NCBI GenBank assembly: GCA_913047625.1
Contig: CAJWUJ010000004.1
Span: 62,001-126,000 of the forward strand
Reading direction: 5' to 3'
Length of the DNA: 64,000 nucleotides
From: an uncultured Dehalococcoidia bacterium
Lineage (GTDB): Bacteria; Chloroflexota; Dehalococcoidia; Lucifugimonadales; CAJWUJ01
Numbering within the stretch: the first letter of the stretch is position 1; every line of letters starts with the position of its first letter. Both the position numbers and the translations under genes were made by a program. The notes under the pieces were generated by a model. It worked only from the letters and a program-made list of their open reading frames with translations, had not been told where the DNA came from and did not search any database. Positions 27,536 through 35,871 of this stretch are shown here, in pieces.

Positions 27536-28651
27536 ATGAAGAAAGTATTTGAAGAAGCTAAACACCTGCTACAGTCCAATGGACGGTTTGCTATTGCCAC
27601 GGTAGTTGAAACCCGAGGATCCACGCCCCAGAAACCTGGTGCTAAACTACTAGTGAGAGAAGATGGACATGGAATAGGAACTCTTGGAGGCGGTTGTGTT
27701 GAAGGAGATATTTGGTTTGCAGCAAAAGAAATGCTACTTGATAAGGCTCCTCCCCAAAAGAAAGATTATTTGTTAAACGAAGATATTGCCGCCCGTGAAG
27801 GTTTAGTTTGTGGTGGCACAATGACATTTTATATAGAACAAATTTCTAACGATAATTCCTTCGGCTCTTTTGTGAACGATATTGTGTCAGCATACAATGG
27901 CAGTGAGCCAGTCGCTCTCGCCACCATTACTAATTCCAAAGGATCAAGAGAATTCATTGGCTCAAAAATGCTGATTAGACATGATAAGTCAACAACAGGG
28001 ACATTGGGCACTAAAGCACTTGATTTACATGCTCTGCAGTTATCTGAAGAAGTGATGTCCATGGGTCGGAACCTTCACGTTGCAACTGATACTGGTGAAG
28101 AACTTTTTATTGAAGGCTACACATCTCCGCCCACAATAGTCTTGATGGGCGGCGGCCATATTGCTAAATCTATTGCATCCCTAGCTGAACATTTGCAATA
28201 TCGGCTTTTTGTAATGGATGACCGAGCAGAGTTTTCCAATAATAGCCGATTTCCTTATGCCACGGATACCAGAGTGTCTTCATACGATACTGGGCTAGAA
28301 AGTTTCCCAATTGCAGAAAACACTGCAATTATTATAGCTACCAGAGGTCACTACTTTGACGATGTCGCTCTCGAATCAGCGCTCAAAACAAAAGCCAAAT
28401 ATATCGGTCTGGTTGGAAGTAAGCGCAAAACCATACTTATATATAAGGAACTGTTAAAGAAAAAGATTTCTCCAGAAACCTTGAAAAAAGTTTATGCACC
28501 AATAGGATTAGATATAGGTGCAATAACTCCTGAAGAAATAGCAGTAAGTATAATGGCCCAGGTCGTACAGTTTTATATGGGTGGCTCTGGCAAAGCTCTG
28601 ACGATGGAAGAAAAAAGAATAGAAAAGTTCGCGACCGCTGCAACTATTTAG
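27536..28651 (+). CDS. XdhC/CoxI family molybdenum-hydroxylase maturation protein
   Basis: XdhC-type proteins bind molybdenum cofactor and help sulfurate and insert it into xanthine dehydrogenase-family enzymes. The N-terminal XdhC/CoxI domain shows ATVVETRGSTPQKPGAKLLV, GTLGGGCVEGD and VCGGTMTFYIE. The C-terminal Rossmann domain shows IVLMGGGHIAKSIA, VMDDRAEF, IIATRGHYFDD and YIGLVGSKRK. Length 371 is normal. It is followed 22 bases later by a MocA-like cytidylyltransferase gene, so together they look like the maturation partners of the subunits encoded at 25.7-27.1 kb. Confidence 0.9.
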   Translation: MKKVFEEAKHLLQSNGRFAIATVVETRGSTPQKPGAKLLVREDGHGIGTLGGGCVEGDIWFAAKEMLLDKAPPQKKDYLLNEDIAAREGLVCGGTMTFYIEQISNDNSFGSFVNDIVSAYNGSEPVALATITNSKGSREFIGSKMLIRHDKSTTGTLGTKALDLHALQLSEEVMSMGRNLHVATDTGEELFIEGYTSPPTIVLMGGGHIAKSIASLAEHLQYRLFVMDDRAEFSNNSRFPYATDTRVSSYDTGLESFPIAENTAIIIATRGHYFDDVALESALKTKAKYIGLVGSKRKTILIYKELLKKKISPETLKKVYAPIGLDIGAITPEEIAVSIMAQVVQFYMGGSGKALTMEEKRIEKFATAATI

Positions 28652-28672
28652 TATCGTTAGTATGTATACCAC

Positions 28673-29275
28673 ATGACTATTTCCAGGCTTTCTGCATTAC
28701 TACTATCTGCTGGGTTATCAAGCCGCATTAACCCCCACAAGGCATTTCTTGATTGGAGAGGCACGCCACTATTAGCTTCCCAAGTAACCTGCCTTAACCT
28801 TGCTGGCTTTTCAGAAATTATTGTTGTATTGGGATATGAGTACAAACAATTAGCTAGGCTGGTCCCTAATATACCCAATGTTAAAATAGCCATAAACGAT
28901 TCTTATATCACAGGACAGACATCCTCCATTAAGCATGGAATATCCTATCTCTCACCCGAAACTGATGGTGTCATGATAGTCGCAGTAGACCAGCCAAGAA
29001 ATATAACAACTCATCAAATAATGTCAGATCATTTATCAGAACGTCACACTATAATAACGCCATCTTACAAAGGTATCCCTGGTCATCCAGTTCTATTCCA
29101 CAAAAGCTTAATTAATGATTTACTATCCATAGAGGAATCATCTAAAGGCCTAAAACAGATACTTATTCGTCACGCATCTATGCGTTTTACCGTAGACATA
29201 AATGATCCTCTCATCCCAATTAATATCAATACAATGGACGACTATCAAAGTGCTCTAAGTGCAACAGAATCATAA
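28673..29275 (+). CDS. MobA-like NTP transferase, probable molybdenum cofactor cytidylyltransferase (MocA-like)
   Basis: A 200-residue nucleotidyltransferase of the MobA/MocA family, which adds CMP (or GMP) to Mo-molybdopterin. It has LLLSAGLSSRINPHKAFL (usual GxSxRMGxxK), EIIVVLGYE, TGQTSSIKHGI, VAVDQPRN with the metal-binding Asp, and PGHPVLF. CO-dehydrogenase-family enzymes use the cytosine dinucleotide form, so CTP specificity is the likely choice given the neighbours. The RMG segment reads RIN, which slightly weakens the call. It has no clear Shine-Dalgarno. Confidence 0.8.
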   Translation: MTISRLSALLLSAGLSSRINPHKAFLDWRGTPLLASQVTCLNLAGFSEIIVVLGYEYKQLARLVPNIPNVKIAINDSYITGQTSSIKHGISYLSPETDGVMIVAVDQPRNITTHQIMSDHLSERHTIITPSYKGIPGHPVLFHKSLINDLLSIEESSKGLKQILIRHASMRFTVDINDPLIPININTMDDYQSALSATES

Positions 29276-29293
29276 AATTAATTGTTACGAATA

Positions 29294-30535
29294 ATGCTCA
29301 CCAAGAACTTCATCTTAACCTCATTATCTTCCCTATTTTGGTATATATCATCAAGGGCAGATCTACTGTACCTATTGCCCTTTCTGATTTACCAAATCAC
29401 AGAATCACTTACATGGGTAGGGATAGGGGGTTTTCTTCGTCTAATACCCATGATAATGGGACCATTATATGGAGTAGCAGCTGATCGATTAAATAGGAAA
29501 ACACTGCTAATTAGCATAAATACAGTAAATGGACTCTTAATGCTGGTGATCGGCGCTACAGTCTACCTAGAAATCATCAACATATATATCCTAGCTGGTT
29601 TAGTTCTTTTAACAGGCATGTGCTATCCAGCTGACATGATCACAAGGCGGGCCTTTATCAGTACTATCGTCTTACCCAAATATATCACCAAAGGACTTTC
29701 CGTAGATGTCATAAATTTTATGATCGGATCTATCGTAGGACCAATTTCCGTAGGTTTCTTATTGACTTTCACCAATGTATCGTTTGCTTACACTGTAATG
29801 GGTGTAATTTATCTCACAGGAGTATGTACCATACTTTTTGTAAAGACAAAAGTCACAGTCTCAAGTAACGAGCTCGCACCCAATCGATTAGCGCAGAGCA
29901 AACCAACACATGCAACCTCACCTTTATCTGATCTGAAATCGGTAAGCTTATACGTTTATCACCATCCTCCACTAATGGCAGCATTAATTATAGTCATTGT
30001 TGCTAATGTGAGTATCATATCGTACCAAGCCATGATTTCCAGCATAGGAACAACCGAATTAGGTCTCTCAACCAGTAGCGCAGGATTCCTTGTCTCGGCT
30101 GTTTATTTTGGAGGAATTTTTGGAGGAATTGCGGTGTTTCTCAACAAAAACATTCAATACCATGCCAGGTATATGTTACTCGGAATCCTTTTAATGGGAA
30201 TCGGAGGACTAGGACTCGGAATGTTATCTTCCTATAGCGCTATTCTAGCGTTCCTAGTATTAGGAGGCATAGGAATCGGAATTTTCGGGGGAACAGAATT
30301 TGCCTTTTTTGTTGTATCAGCCCCGCCTGCCATGGCTGGAAGGATTTTCGGGCTTTTAGTACTCACCATTTCATCATGGCCTGTCGGAATATTCCTTCTT
30401 GGCCTTATCGGAAATGCAAGCTCACTTCAAACTGCCGTCACTACCACGAGTTTGGCAGGACTAGTGGCTATAGTAATAGTCGTCCTTTTAAATCGTGGCT
30501 TACTCGGGAAAACTGTCCCCGCATCAAGAAACTAG
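29294..30535 (+). CDS. MFS permease (EntS/MFS_3-like)
   Basis: A predicted 10-12 helix transporter of about 413 residues. A motif-A-like loop GVAADRLNRKTLL follows helix 2, and a central hydrophilic linker (about residues 190-225) separates two six-helix halves. The overall look, including the glycine-rich C-terminal half, resembles the EntS/MFS_3 exporters. Substrate is unknown. The frame opens at TTG 29282, but ATG at 29294 is the first ATG; neither has a Shine-Dalgarno. It follows the MocA-like gene by under 20 bases, so it probably belongs to the same transcript, and ends 3 bases from a convergent gene. Confidence 0.78.
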   Translation: MLTKNFILTSLSSLFWYISSRADLLYLLPFLIYQITESLTWVGIGGFLRLIPMIMGPLYGVAADRLNRKTLLISINTVNGLLMLVIGATVYLEIINIYILAGLVLLTGMCYPADMITRRAFISTIVLPKYITKGLSVDVINFMIGSIVGPISVGFLLTFTNVSFAYTVMGVIYLTGVCTILFVKTKVTVSSNELAPNRLAQSKPTHATSPLSDLKSVSLYVYHHPPLMAALIIVIVANVSIISYQAMISSIGTTELGLSTSSAGFLVSAVYFGGIFGGIAVFLNKNIQYHARYMLLGILLMGIGGLGLGMLSSYSAILAFLVLGGIGIGIFGGTEFAFFVVSAPPAMAGRIFGLLVLTISSWPVGIFLLGLIGNASSLQTAVTTTSLAGLVAIVIVVLLNRGLLGKTVPASRN

Positions 30536-30538
30536 TAA

Positions 30539-31411
30539 TCAAAAAAGACCTAGGGTTTCCTCCAGTAATCTTATGTCTTTATCCGCAACAGGATATAGAG
30601 GTTCTCGCGTACTACCCATAGATCGACCCACCAAAGTCATAGCATGTTTGACCATAACCGGCATTGGATGTAAATCGAGCACCCGCATTAGCTGAACCAC
30701 TTTGTGGTGAAGTGACATCGGTTTTTCCAGGTCACCTGCTAGGGTCTTCTCGTAAATTGCTACAAAGATTTCAGGGAAAATAGTCGCAGCAGCAATGATG
30801 CCACCTTTTCCTCCAACTGTTAAGGTAGGAAGGAAAAGTTCATCAATTGCCTGAAGCAATGCACAACGCTCAGGGAATTCTACAGCCATTTGTGCGATTT
30901 GAACCATATTTGCAGAGGCGTCTTTTACCCCCACAACATTCGGGAATTTTTTGACAAGTGCTCCCATTTCATCAGAGGTGAAATTAACTGACACTCGTCC
31001 TGGAGCATTATAAATAACAACTGGAATAGAAAGTTTTTCAAATAAGGTATCTAGGAATTTTTCAAAATGATAACTGTTCAATTTGTAGAAAGCCGGAGGA
31101 GTAAGCATAATCGCATCTGCCCCTAATGCAGCAAAGTCAGAAGCTAATGATAACATTTGCTCAGGCAGAGGAAGAAAACATCCTGCGACAACGGGAATCT
31201 TACCATTGACTGTTTTAACACCTAATTCAATAACATTCTTCCTTTCGTCATCAGTTAGGCTTAAAAACTCACCTGTACCTCCTAGCAAACAGAGTCCGTG
31301 AATTCCGCTAGACAGGTGATAGGTAATTTCGTCAACCAAAGTTTCCTCAGAAACGGTCAAATTTTCATTAAAAGGTGTTGGCATCGACGTAATAACGCCT
31401 TTCAGTTGCAT
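30539..31411 (-). CDS. Dihydrodipicolinate synthase/N-acetylneuraminate lyase family aldolase
   Basis: A 290-residue class I aldolase with the family's Schiff-base Lys K163 in VVGVKDAS, catalytic Tyr Y134 in VVIYNAPGR and the loop GGTGEF (residues 44-49). True DapA has GTTGES in that loop; the lost Thr and the catabolic neighbours argue for another pyruvate-dependent aldolase or dehydratase of the family rather than lysine synthesis. AAGGAGGT at 31417-31424 gives a very strong ribosome site. Third in a minus-strand set with a MetF-like and a sarcosine-oxidase-like gene. Substrate unknown. Confidence 0.82.
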   Translation of the reverse strand: MQLKGVITSMPTPFNENLTVSEETLVDEITYHLSSGIHGLCLLGGTGEFLSLTDDERKNVIELGVKTVNGKIPVVAGCFLPLPEQMLSLASDFAALGADAIMLTPPAFYKLNSYHFEKFLDTLFEKLSIPVVIYNAPGRVSVNFTSDEMGALVKKFPNVVGVKDASANMVQIAQMAVEFPERCALLQAIDELFLPTLTVGGKGGIIAAATIFPEIFVAIYEKTLAGDLEKPMSLHHKVVQLMRVLDLHPMPVMVKHAMTLVGRSMGSTREPLYPVADKDIRLLEETLGLF

Positions 31412-31455
31412 AACTTACCTCCTTGAAGATGTATCTGATGGGATTATAACAAATA

Positions 31456-32328
31456 TTACTTTGACTTAAAAAAGTTAATGACCGTAGATGCACTCTCATA
31501 ATCTCTGACACCACCTGAATAAACAGGAGGCATAATATAAAACCTATGAATACCACGGCGCATTAAAGCCGATATTTGCTCTATGGCTAAATCTATTCCG
31601 TCAGCCCCAGATTTAATTTGTTTAGCAATATGGGACGGAGCTTGACCAAAAACTTTACTTTCTTTACCTAGAATAGAAATTCCGTAATATATCAGAGGTT
31701 TAACTGCATCTGGCAGGACAGCATCAAGACACTTGTTGACCGTGTCAGCAACACATGACCCCCAAAAAGGTTGTGTTATAAAAAAGTGGGTGCCCACCTC
31801 AATCTTTTTCTTGAGTAATGAACAATTAATCGACAAATCATCGTTTATGTCTACAGTTGATCCGACAATAAATTTATTGTCAGATGTTAATGAACGATTA
31901 TTGAAATCTAGGTTTTGATTCATCTTGTTAATATCCGTAATAAGACCAGAAGCTGAATAATCCCATACATTGCTGAATTTCATGTGGTTTCTGGCAGGAA
32001 TTGATTCTCCGTGAACCACTACTATGTTATTCACGTCTAAAATAGTTGCCCCCAACAACATACTCTGCAGCGCCAATCTATTCATATCTCTTGGACTAAT
32101 AAATGCAATAACATCCTTTTTAAGGTATTTTTTGATAAAGGATGCATAAACAATAGAATTTGTTCGCACAGCAAGTCCAGGGTTATAAGCGACAGCATAA
32201 TAGTCAGCATTTACCGTGCTTAGAGAATCAATACTATCCACGGGATGGTCAAGTTCTGATCCCCGAGGTGGAGAAACATCGCAGATAAAGACACCTTGAG
32301 CATCAACCATAGGATCAAGTAATGTCAT
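31456..32328 (-). CDS. Methylenetetrahydrofolate reductase (MetF)-like protein
   Basis: A 290-residue TIM-barrel flavoprotein of the MTHFR family. It shows FICDVSPPRG at the N-terminus, ADYYAVAYNPGL, a conserved core RLALQSMLLGAT, and KKIEVGTHFFITQPFWG. Relative to E. coli MetF the catalytic Glu position reads Asp (CDVSPP) and the folate-binding Asp after LRG reads Glu (VVHGE), while the Gln of ITQ is kept. These changes resemble divergent MTHFR-like proteins linked to C1 catabolism rather than standard methionine synthesis. It lies 27 bases after the sarcosine-oxidase-like gene. The standard reaction would be methylene-THF to methyl-THF. Confidence 0.75.
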   Translation of the reverse strand: MTLLDPMVDAQGVFICDVSPPRGSELDHPVDSIDSLSTVNADYYAVAYNPGLAVRTNSIVYASFIKKYLKKDVIAFISPRDMNRLALQSMLLGATILDVNNIVVVHGESIPARNHMKFSNVWDYSASGLITDINKMNQNLDFNNRSLTSDNKFIVGSTVDINDDLSINCSLLKKKIEVGTHFFITQPFWGSCVADTVNKCLDAVLPDAVKPLIYYGISILGKESKVFGQAPSHIAKQIKSGADGIDLAIEQISALMRRGIHRFYIMPPVYSGGVRDYESASTVINFFKSK

Positions 32329-32355
32329 ATAAATTCAGTTAACGTCCCTGAAAGT

Positions 32356-33555
32356 TCATGCCAAAACCTTGAGGCCATATCGAGAATTCATAAGTTCACC
32401 GGTCTCAAAACGATTAATATTCAATTGATCAATATTGATAGATGTAGCTTTCCCGTCTAATATCAATTCTGCCATACAAGTACCTATCAACGGTGATAAT
32501 TTGAATCCGTGACCGCTGAATCCAACAGAGCAAAATAAGCCGTCAATACCAGGCACTCGATCAAGAATCGGATGCCAATCCGGGGTGCAGGTGAATAAAC
32601 CAACCCATCCTCCCTGATAGAAACCATTTTCCATCTGAGGCATGCGTGCAACGAGTTTTTCAAAAGACTCAGCCACTACATCCATGTCATGGCCTTGCTT
32701 ATATGTGTCTAAATCAGTATCTTCTTCCCCTACCCCAATAGCGGTAAGATTTGAGCCGTCTGGACGGAATGATAAGCCCCCAACAATATCTGCAACTGCG
32801 GGATGCGATGGAATCAAATCTGTTGGTCTTCTGATCAAGATTACCTGATGTCGAACTGGCTGAAGAGGCATATCCATATCAAAAGTCTGAAAAAACTTTT
32901 GGGACCAAGGCCCTGTAGCTATCAACACCGTATCTGATGCTATAACACCTTTATTTGTCTTTACCCCTTTGATCTTTCCCTTATCAATTATTACCGACTC
33001 TACTTCAGTTGAAGTGCAAATTGTCCCTCCTAATTCAACTGCTCGGCGCCCAAAACCTGCTGCTACAGCATATGCATCTGCATAACCTGACTCAGGTTCA
33101 TAACAAAACGTTTCTGTTTCCTTTAAGTTAACCATAGGAGCTATCTCAGATGCCTCTTCTAAGGTAAGTATATCCACGTTAACCCCAAGAGCCTTATGCA
33201 TGGCAACATTATCTTGCATTGCCTTTGATCCATCAGGCCCCACTATAGCCATATAACCGCTTTGCACAAATCCTGAAGGATGGCCAACCAATTCTTCAAA
33301 GTTCTTGAACCAATAGAGACTTTCAAGTGCCATCTGAGTAGTCACTTCATTGGAGTAGTGCATTCTGGCCAAAGACATCGAACGGCCAGTGGACCCCGTT
33401 CCAATTACATCTCTTTCAAGCAAGACAGGGTTTTTTACCCCCTTCTGGATAAGATTATAGAGGGTACTACATCCTATGATCCCTCCTCCAATAATCACAA
33501 CATCTGCGGTTTTAGGTAATTTCGAATCAGTTTCATTATTTGCTTTGTCATCCAT
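32356..33555 (-). CDS. FAD-dependent oxidoreductase, DAO / sarcosine-oxidase-like
   Basis: A roughly 399-residue glycine oxidase/sarcosine oxidase-type flavoprotein. The ADP-binding motif VVIIGGGIIGCSTLYNL is near residue 20, followed by ERDVIGTGSTGRSM, the mid-domain VLIATGPWSQ, and the C-terminal FCSVGFSGHGFKLSP, where the flavin is contacted in sarcosine oxidases. Oxidation of an N-methyl or secondary amino acid is likely. I use ATG 33555 because GGAG at 33562-33565 precedes it; ATG 33567 has no site. With the MetF-like gene downstream, formaldehyde or methylene-THF released here could be handled at once. Confidence 0.85.
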   Translation of the reverse strand: MDDKANNETDSKLPKTADVVIIGGGIIGCSTLYNLIQKGVKNPVLLERDVIGTGSTGRSMSLARMHYSNEVTTQMALESLYWFKNFEELVGHPSGFVQSGYMAIVGPDGSKAMQDNVAMHKALGVNVDILTLEEASEIAPMVNLKETETFCYEPESGYADAYAVAAGFGRRAVELGGTICTSTEVESVIIDKGKIKGVKTNKGVIASDTVLIATGPWSQKFFQTFDMDMPLQPVRHQVILIRRPTDLIPSHPAVADIVGGLSFRPDGSNLTAIGVGEEDTDLDTYKQGHDMDVVAESFEKLVARMPQMENGFYQGGWVGLFTCTPDWHPILDRVPGIDGLFCSVGFSGHGFKLSPLIGTCMAELILDGKATSINIDQLNINRFETGELMNSRYGLKVLA

Positions 33556-33735
33556 AATATTCTCCATTTATCTTGAACACACTGAGGGATAGGGTTAGTA
33601 TAAATCCGAGAAGCACATCCCCAAATCCATCCGCGACACAACATAACAAAAAGTACTACCCATGTTAAGCCTTTTTCAGAATATTCCCCGCTAATTAGAA
33701 TGTATAAACTTGGATTAAATTGAATACGCGGAATT

Positions 33736-34899
33736 TCAGTTATCTCGTAAAATACGATCTTTAGCCTGTAGGCGCATTTCTTCATTAGTCGGCTTGTAAG
33801 CAGCAAGGAATTCCATAGCAAACTCCTCTACATTCCCGTTATCAATAGCCAGCCGAAGATCATCCATTAATTGATGAATGAAATGAAGATTGTGGATGGT
33901 TGCAAGTCGCAATCCCAATATCTCTCTGGATTTAAATAGATGATGAATATACCCTAAAGAAAAGTTGCTGCAAGTGTAGCAAAGACATGTATTAGAAATC
34001 GGATTCCAGTGATTTTTATACTGACTTTGATGTATATCTACCCGACCAAATCTCGTAAATAAAGCTCCGTTGCGGGCTACCCTAGTAGGCAACACGCAGT
34101 CAAACATATCTACTCCTCTACAGACACAGTTTACAAAATCTTCAGGGGATCCAATTCCCATCAAATATCTAGGTTTCTCCTGAGGGAGCTGCTTTGTAAC
34201 GAGATCTAATGCTTCATGCATTTGAGCCTTAGATTCACCGACACCAAGGCCTCCAATAGCAAAGCCTGGCAGATCTGAAGCAGCTAAGAATTCTACCGAT
34301 TTTGTCCTGAGATCCTCGAACAGACCTCCCTGGACAATCCCAAACAGCTGACCTTTGCGACCCCGATGCTGTTTCAGGCTACGCTCAAACCATCGGTTAG
34401 TCCTCTCTAAAGCCTCAAGCAGTTCAGAATGTGATGCATTTGAAGTAATACAGTGATCTAGTGGCATCAGGATGTCTGATCCTAATTCTAGTTGAGTTTC
34501 GATGACCGTTTCTGGTGTTAAAAACTGTGCACTACCGTCTATATGGGATTTAAATGAGACCCCTTCCTCAGTAACTTTTGCTAAGTCGTTCAAACTGAAA
34601 ATTTGAAAACCTCCGCTATCTGATAATACAGCTCCAGGCCATGACATAAATGTATGTAAACCACCAGACTCAGAAACAAGACTGGGCCCTGGACGCAAAT
34701 ATAAGTGATAGGCATTTACCAGAATCATTCGATATCCAATATCCCAGACTTCTTGAGGAGACATCGATTTCACTGTTCCCTGTGTAGCTACAGGCATGAA
34801 TACTGGAGTTTGGATATCCCCATGTTGGGTGGACAAGCAGCCTGTCCTGGCAATACCCCAAGGGGTTTCTACCTCAGATTTAATGATGAATTGGTTCAC
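33736..34899 (-). CDS. tgt: Queuine tRNA-ribosyltransferase
   Basis: Exchanges guanine-34 of GUN-anticodon tRNAs for preQ1 (bacteria). The 387-residue TIM-barrel protein has FMPVATQGTVKSMSP, VLSDSGGFQIFSL with the catalytic Asp, LPLDHCITSN-like segment, GFAIGGLGVGE and the zinc site CLCYTC...HH near residue 315. The start is GTG at 34899; the upstream sequence has AGAAG. It lies 17 bases after the heme O synthase-like gene. No queA, queC or yajC is adjacent, so queuosine precursor supply cannot be judged from the window. Confidence 0.95.
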   Translation of the reverse strand: MNQFIIKSEVETPWGIARTGCLSTQHGDIQTPVFMPVATQGTVKSMSPQEVWDIGYRMILVNAYHLYLRPGPSLVSESGGLHTFMSWPGAVLSDSGGFQIFSLNDLAKVTEEGVSFKSHIDGSAQFLTPETVIETQLELGSDILMPLDHCITSNASHSELLEALERTNRWFERSLKQHRGRKGQLFGIVQGGLFEDLRTKSVEFLAASDLPGFAIGGLGVGESKAQMHEALDLVTKQLPQEKPRYLMGIGSPEDFVNCVCRGVDMFDCVLPTRVARNGALFTRFGRVDIHQSQYKNHWNPISNTCLCYTCSNFSLGYIHHLFKSREILGLRLATIHNLHFIHQLMDDLRLAIDNGNVEEFAMEFLAAYKPTNEEMRLQAKDRILRDN

Positions 34900-34916
34900 G
34901 ACAATCGTACTTCTTT

Positions 34917-35759
34917 TCAGATCAAATACAAATCAAGTATTGATCCCAGGAATAAAATCCCTAGAAACGGAAATGCGGACAATTTAAAAAGATACCGAGA
35001 CATTTCTTTTGTAGGTTTAGCAATCAACAAGATGTTTGCAGAAATCAAAGGCACAATAGCGACATGAAAGCTAACTAAGTAGATTAAACCTAGCTGGCCA
35101 AATATATATACCAAAACACCTATGGCATATAGGATAAGACACAAGAAACAAGTTATCTTTACCGTTCTTGTTTCCCCAAAATTAAGAGGGAAAATATTGA
35201 CTTCCGCAGCCAGGTAGTCATCCTTACAAAATAGCATCAGATTCCACACATGTACTGGTACCCAAAGCATAATCAATAAACAAAACAGTAAAAAACCTAA
35301 TCCGATATCGGTGTCTACCAATAGCCAAGCTACTGCAAAAGGGCCCAAACTGGAAATGGATCCCATGAAATGAGTAAGCCATGTCTTTCTCCCAATTGTA
35401 GCAGCAACAACGCATATAAACCCAACTGCAAATGCTATCGGTTGAACCCACAATGTTATACCTAGCGACAAGATCAGAAGGAATAGTGCCCATCGAAGTG
35501 CGCTAGAGGGATCAGCTATCAGACCGGCTGGTAAGACTCTATTAGCCGTTCTTTTCATTTTGGCGTCTACATTCCGATCCATATAGTTGGTTAAAGCATT
35601 TGCTCCACCACTGCCAAGTAATACAACTGCCAGAATAAACAGTAGATTGGAAAGAGTAATTTGCCCATTAGATGAGAGAATAGCTCCAGCACAGCCGATA
35701 AAGACCAACAAGGAAGTTTCTCTTGGCTTGGTAACTCTTATGTAATTGATAAAGCTCAT
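34917..35759 (-). CDS. ctaB: UbiA-family prenyltransferase, probable protoheme IX farnesyltransferase (heme O synthase)
   Basis: A membrane prenyltransferase with about nine helices. The first Asp-rich motif NALTNYMDRNVDAKMKRT ends in NRVLPAG, and a second region reads WVPVHVWNLMLFCKDDYL then AEVNIFPLNFGETRT; both match the CtaB/CyoE subgroup, which farnesylates heme B to heme O for cytochrome oxidases. An earlier in-frame start would add 19 residues unlike the family, so I take ATG 35759. Oxidase genes are not nearby, so another UbiA substrate is possible. It implies aerobic respiration if the call holds. Confidence 0.75.
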   Translation of the reverse strand: MSFINYIRVTKPRETSLLVFIGCAGAILSSNGQITLSNLLFILAVVLLGSGGANALTNYMDRNVDAKMKRTANRVLPAGLIADPSSALRWALFLLILSLGITLWVQPIAFAVGFICVVAATIGRKTWLTHFMGSISSLGPFAVAWLLVDTDIGLGFLLFCLLIMLWVPVHVWNLMLFCKDDYLAAEVNIFPLNFGETRTVKITCFLCLILYAIGVLVYIFGQLGLIYLVSFHVAIVPLISANILLIAKPTKEMSRYLFKLSAFPFLGILFLGSILDLYLI

Positions 35760-35871
35760 AACTAGCACCCAGCACAGCCTAAAAGAGAGAGCATAGTGAG
35801 AATCACAGAAAACCATCTCAAGCCAACTGTATTAGGGATTTTCTTTTATAATCTCGTTGTTTTCAACAAAC

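Noticed and set aside
30539-31411. dapA (lysine synthesis)
   Set aside because: The GTTGES loop is GGTGEF and the neighbours are catabolic, so only the family call is safe.
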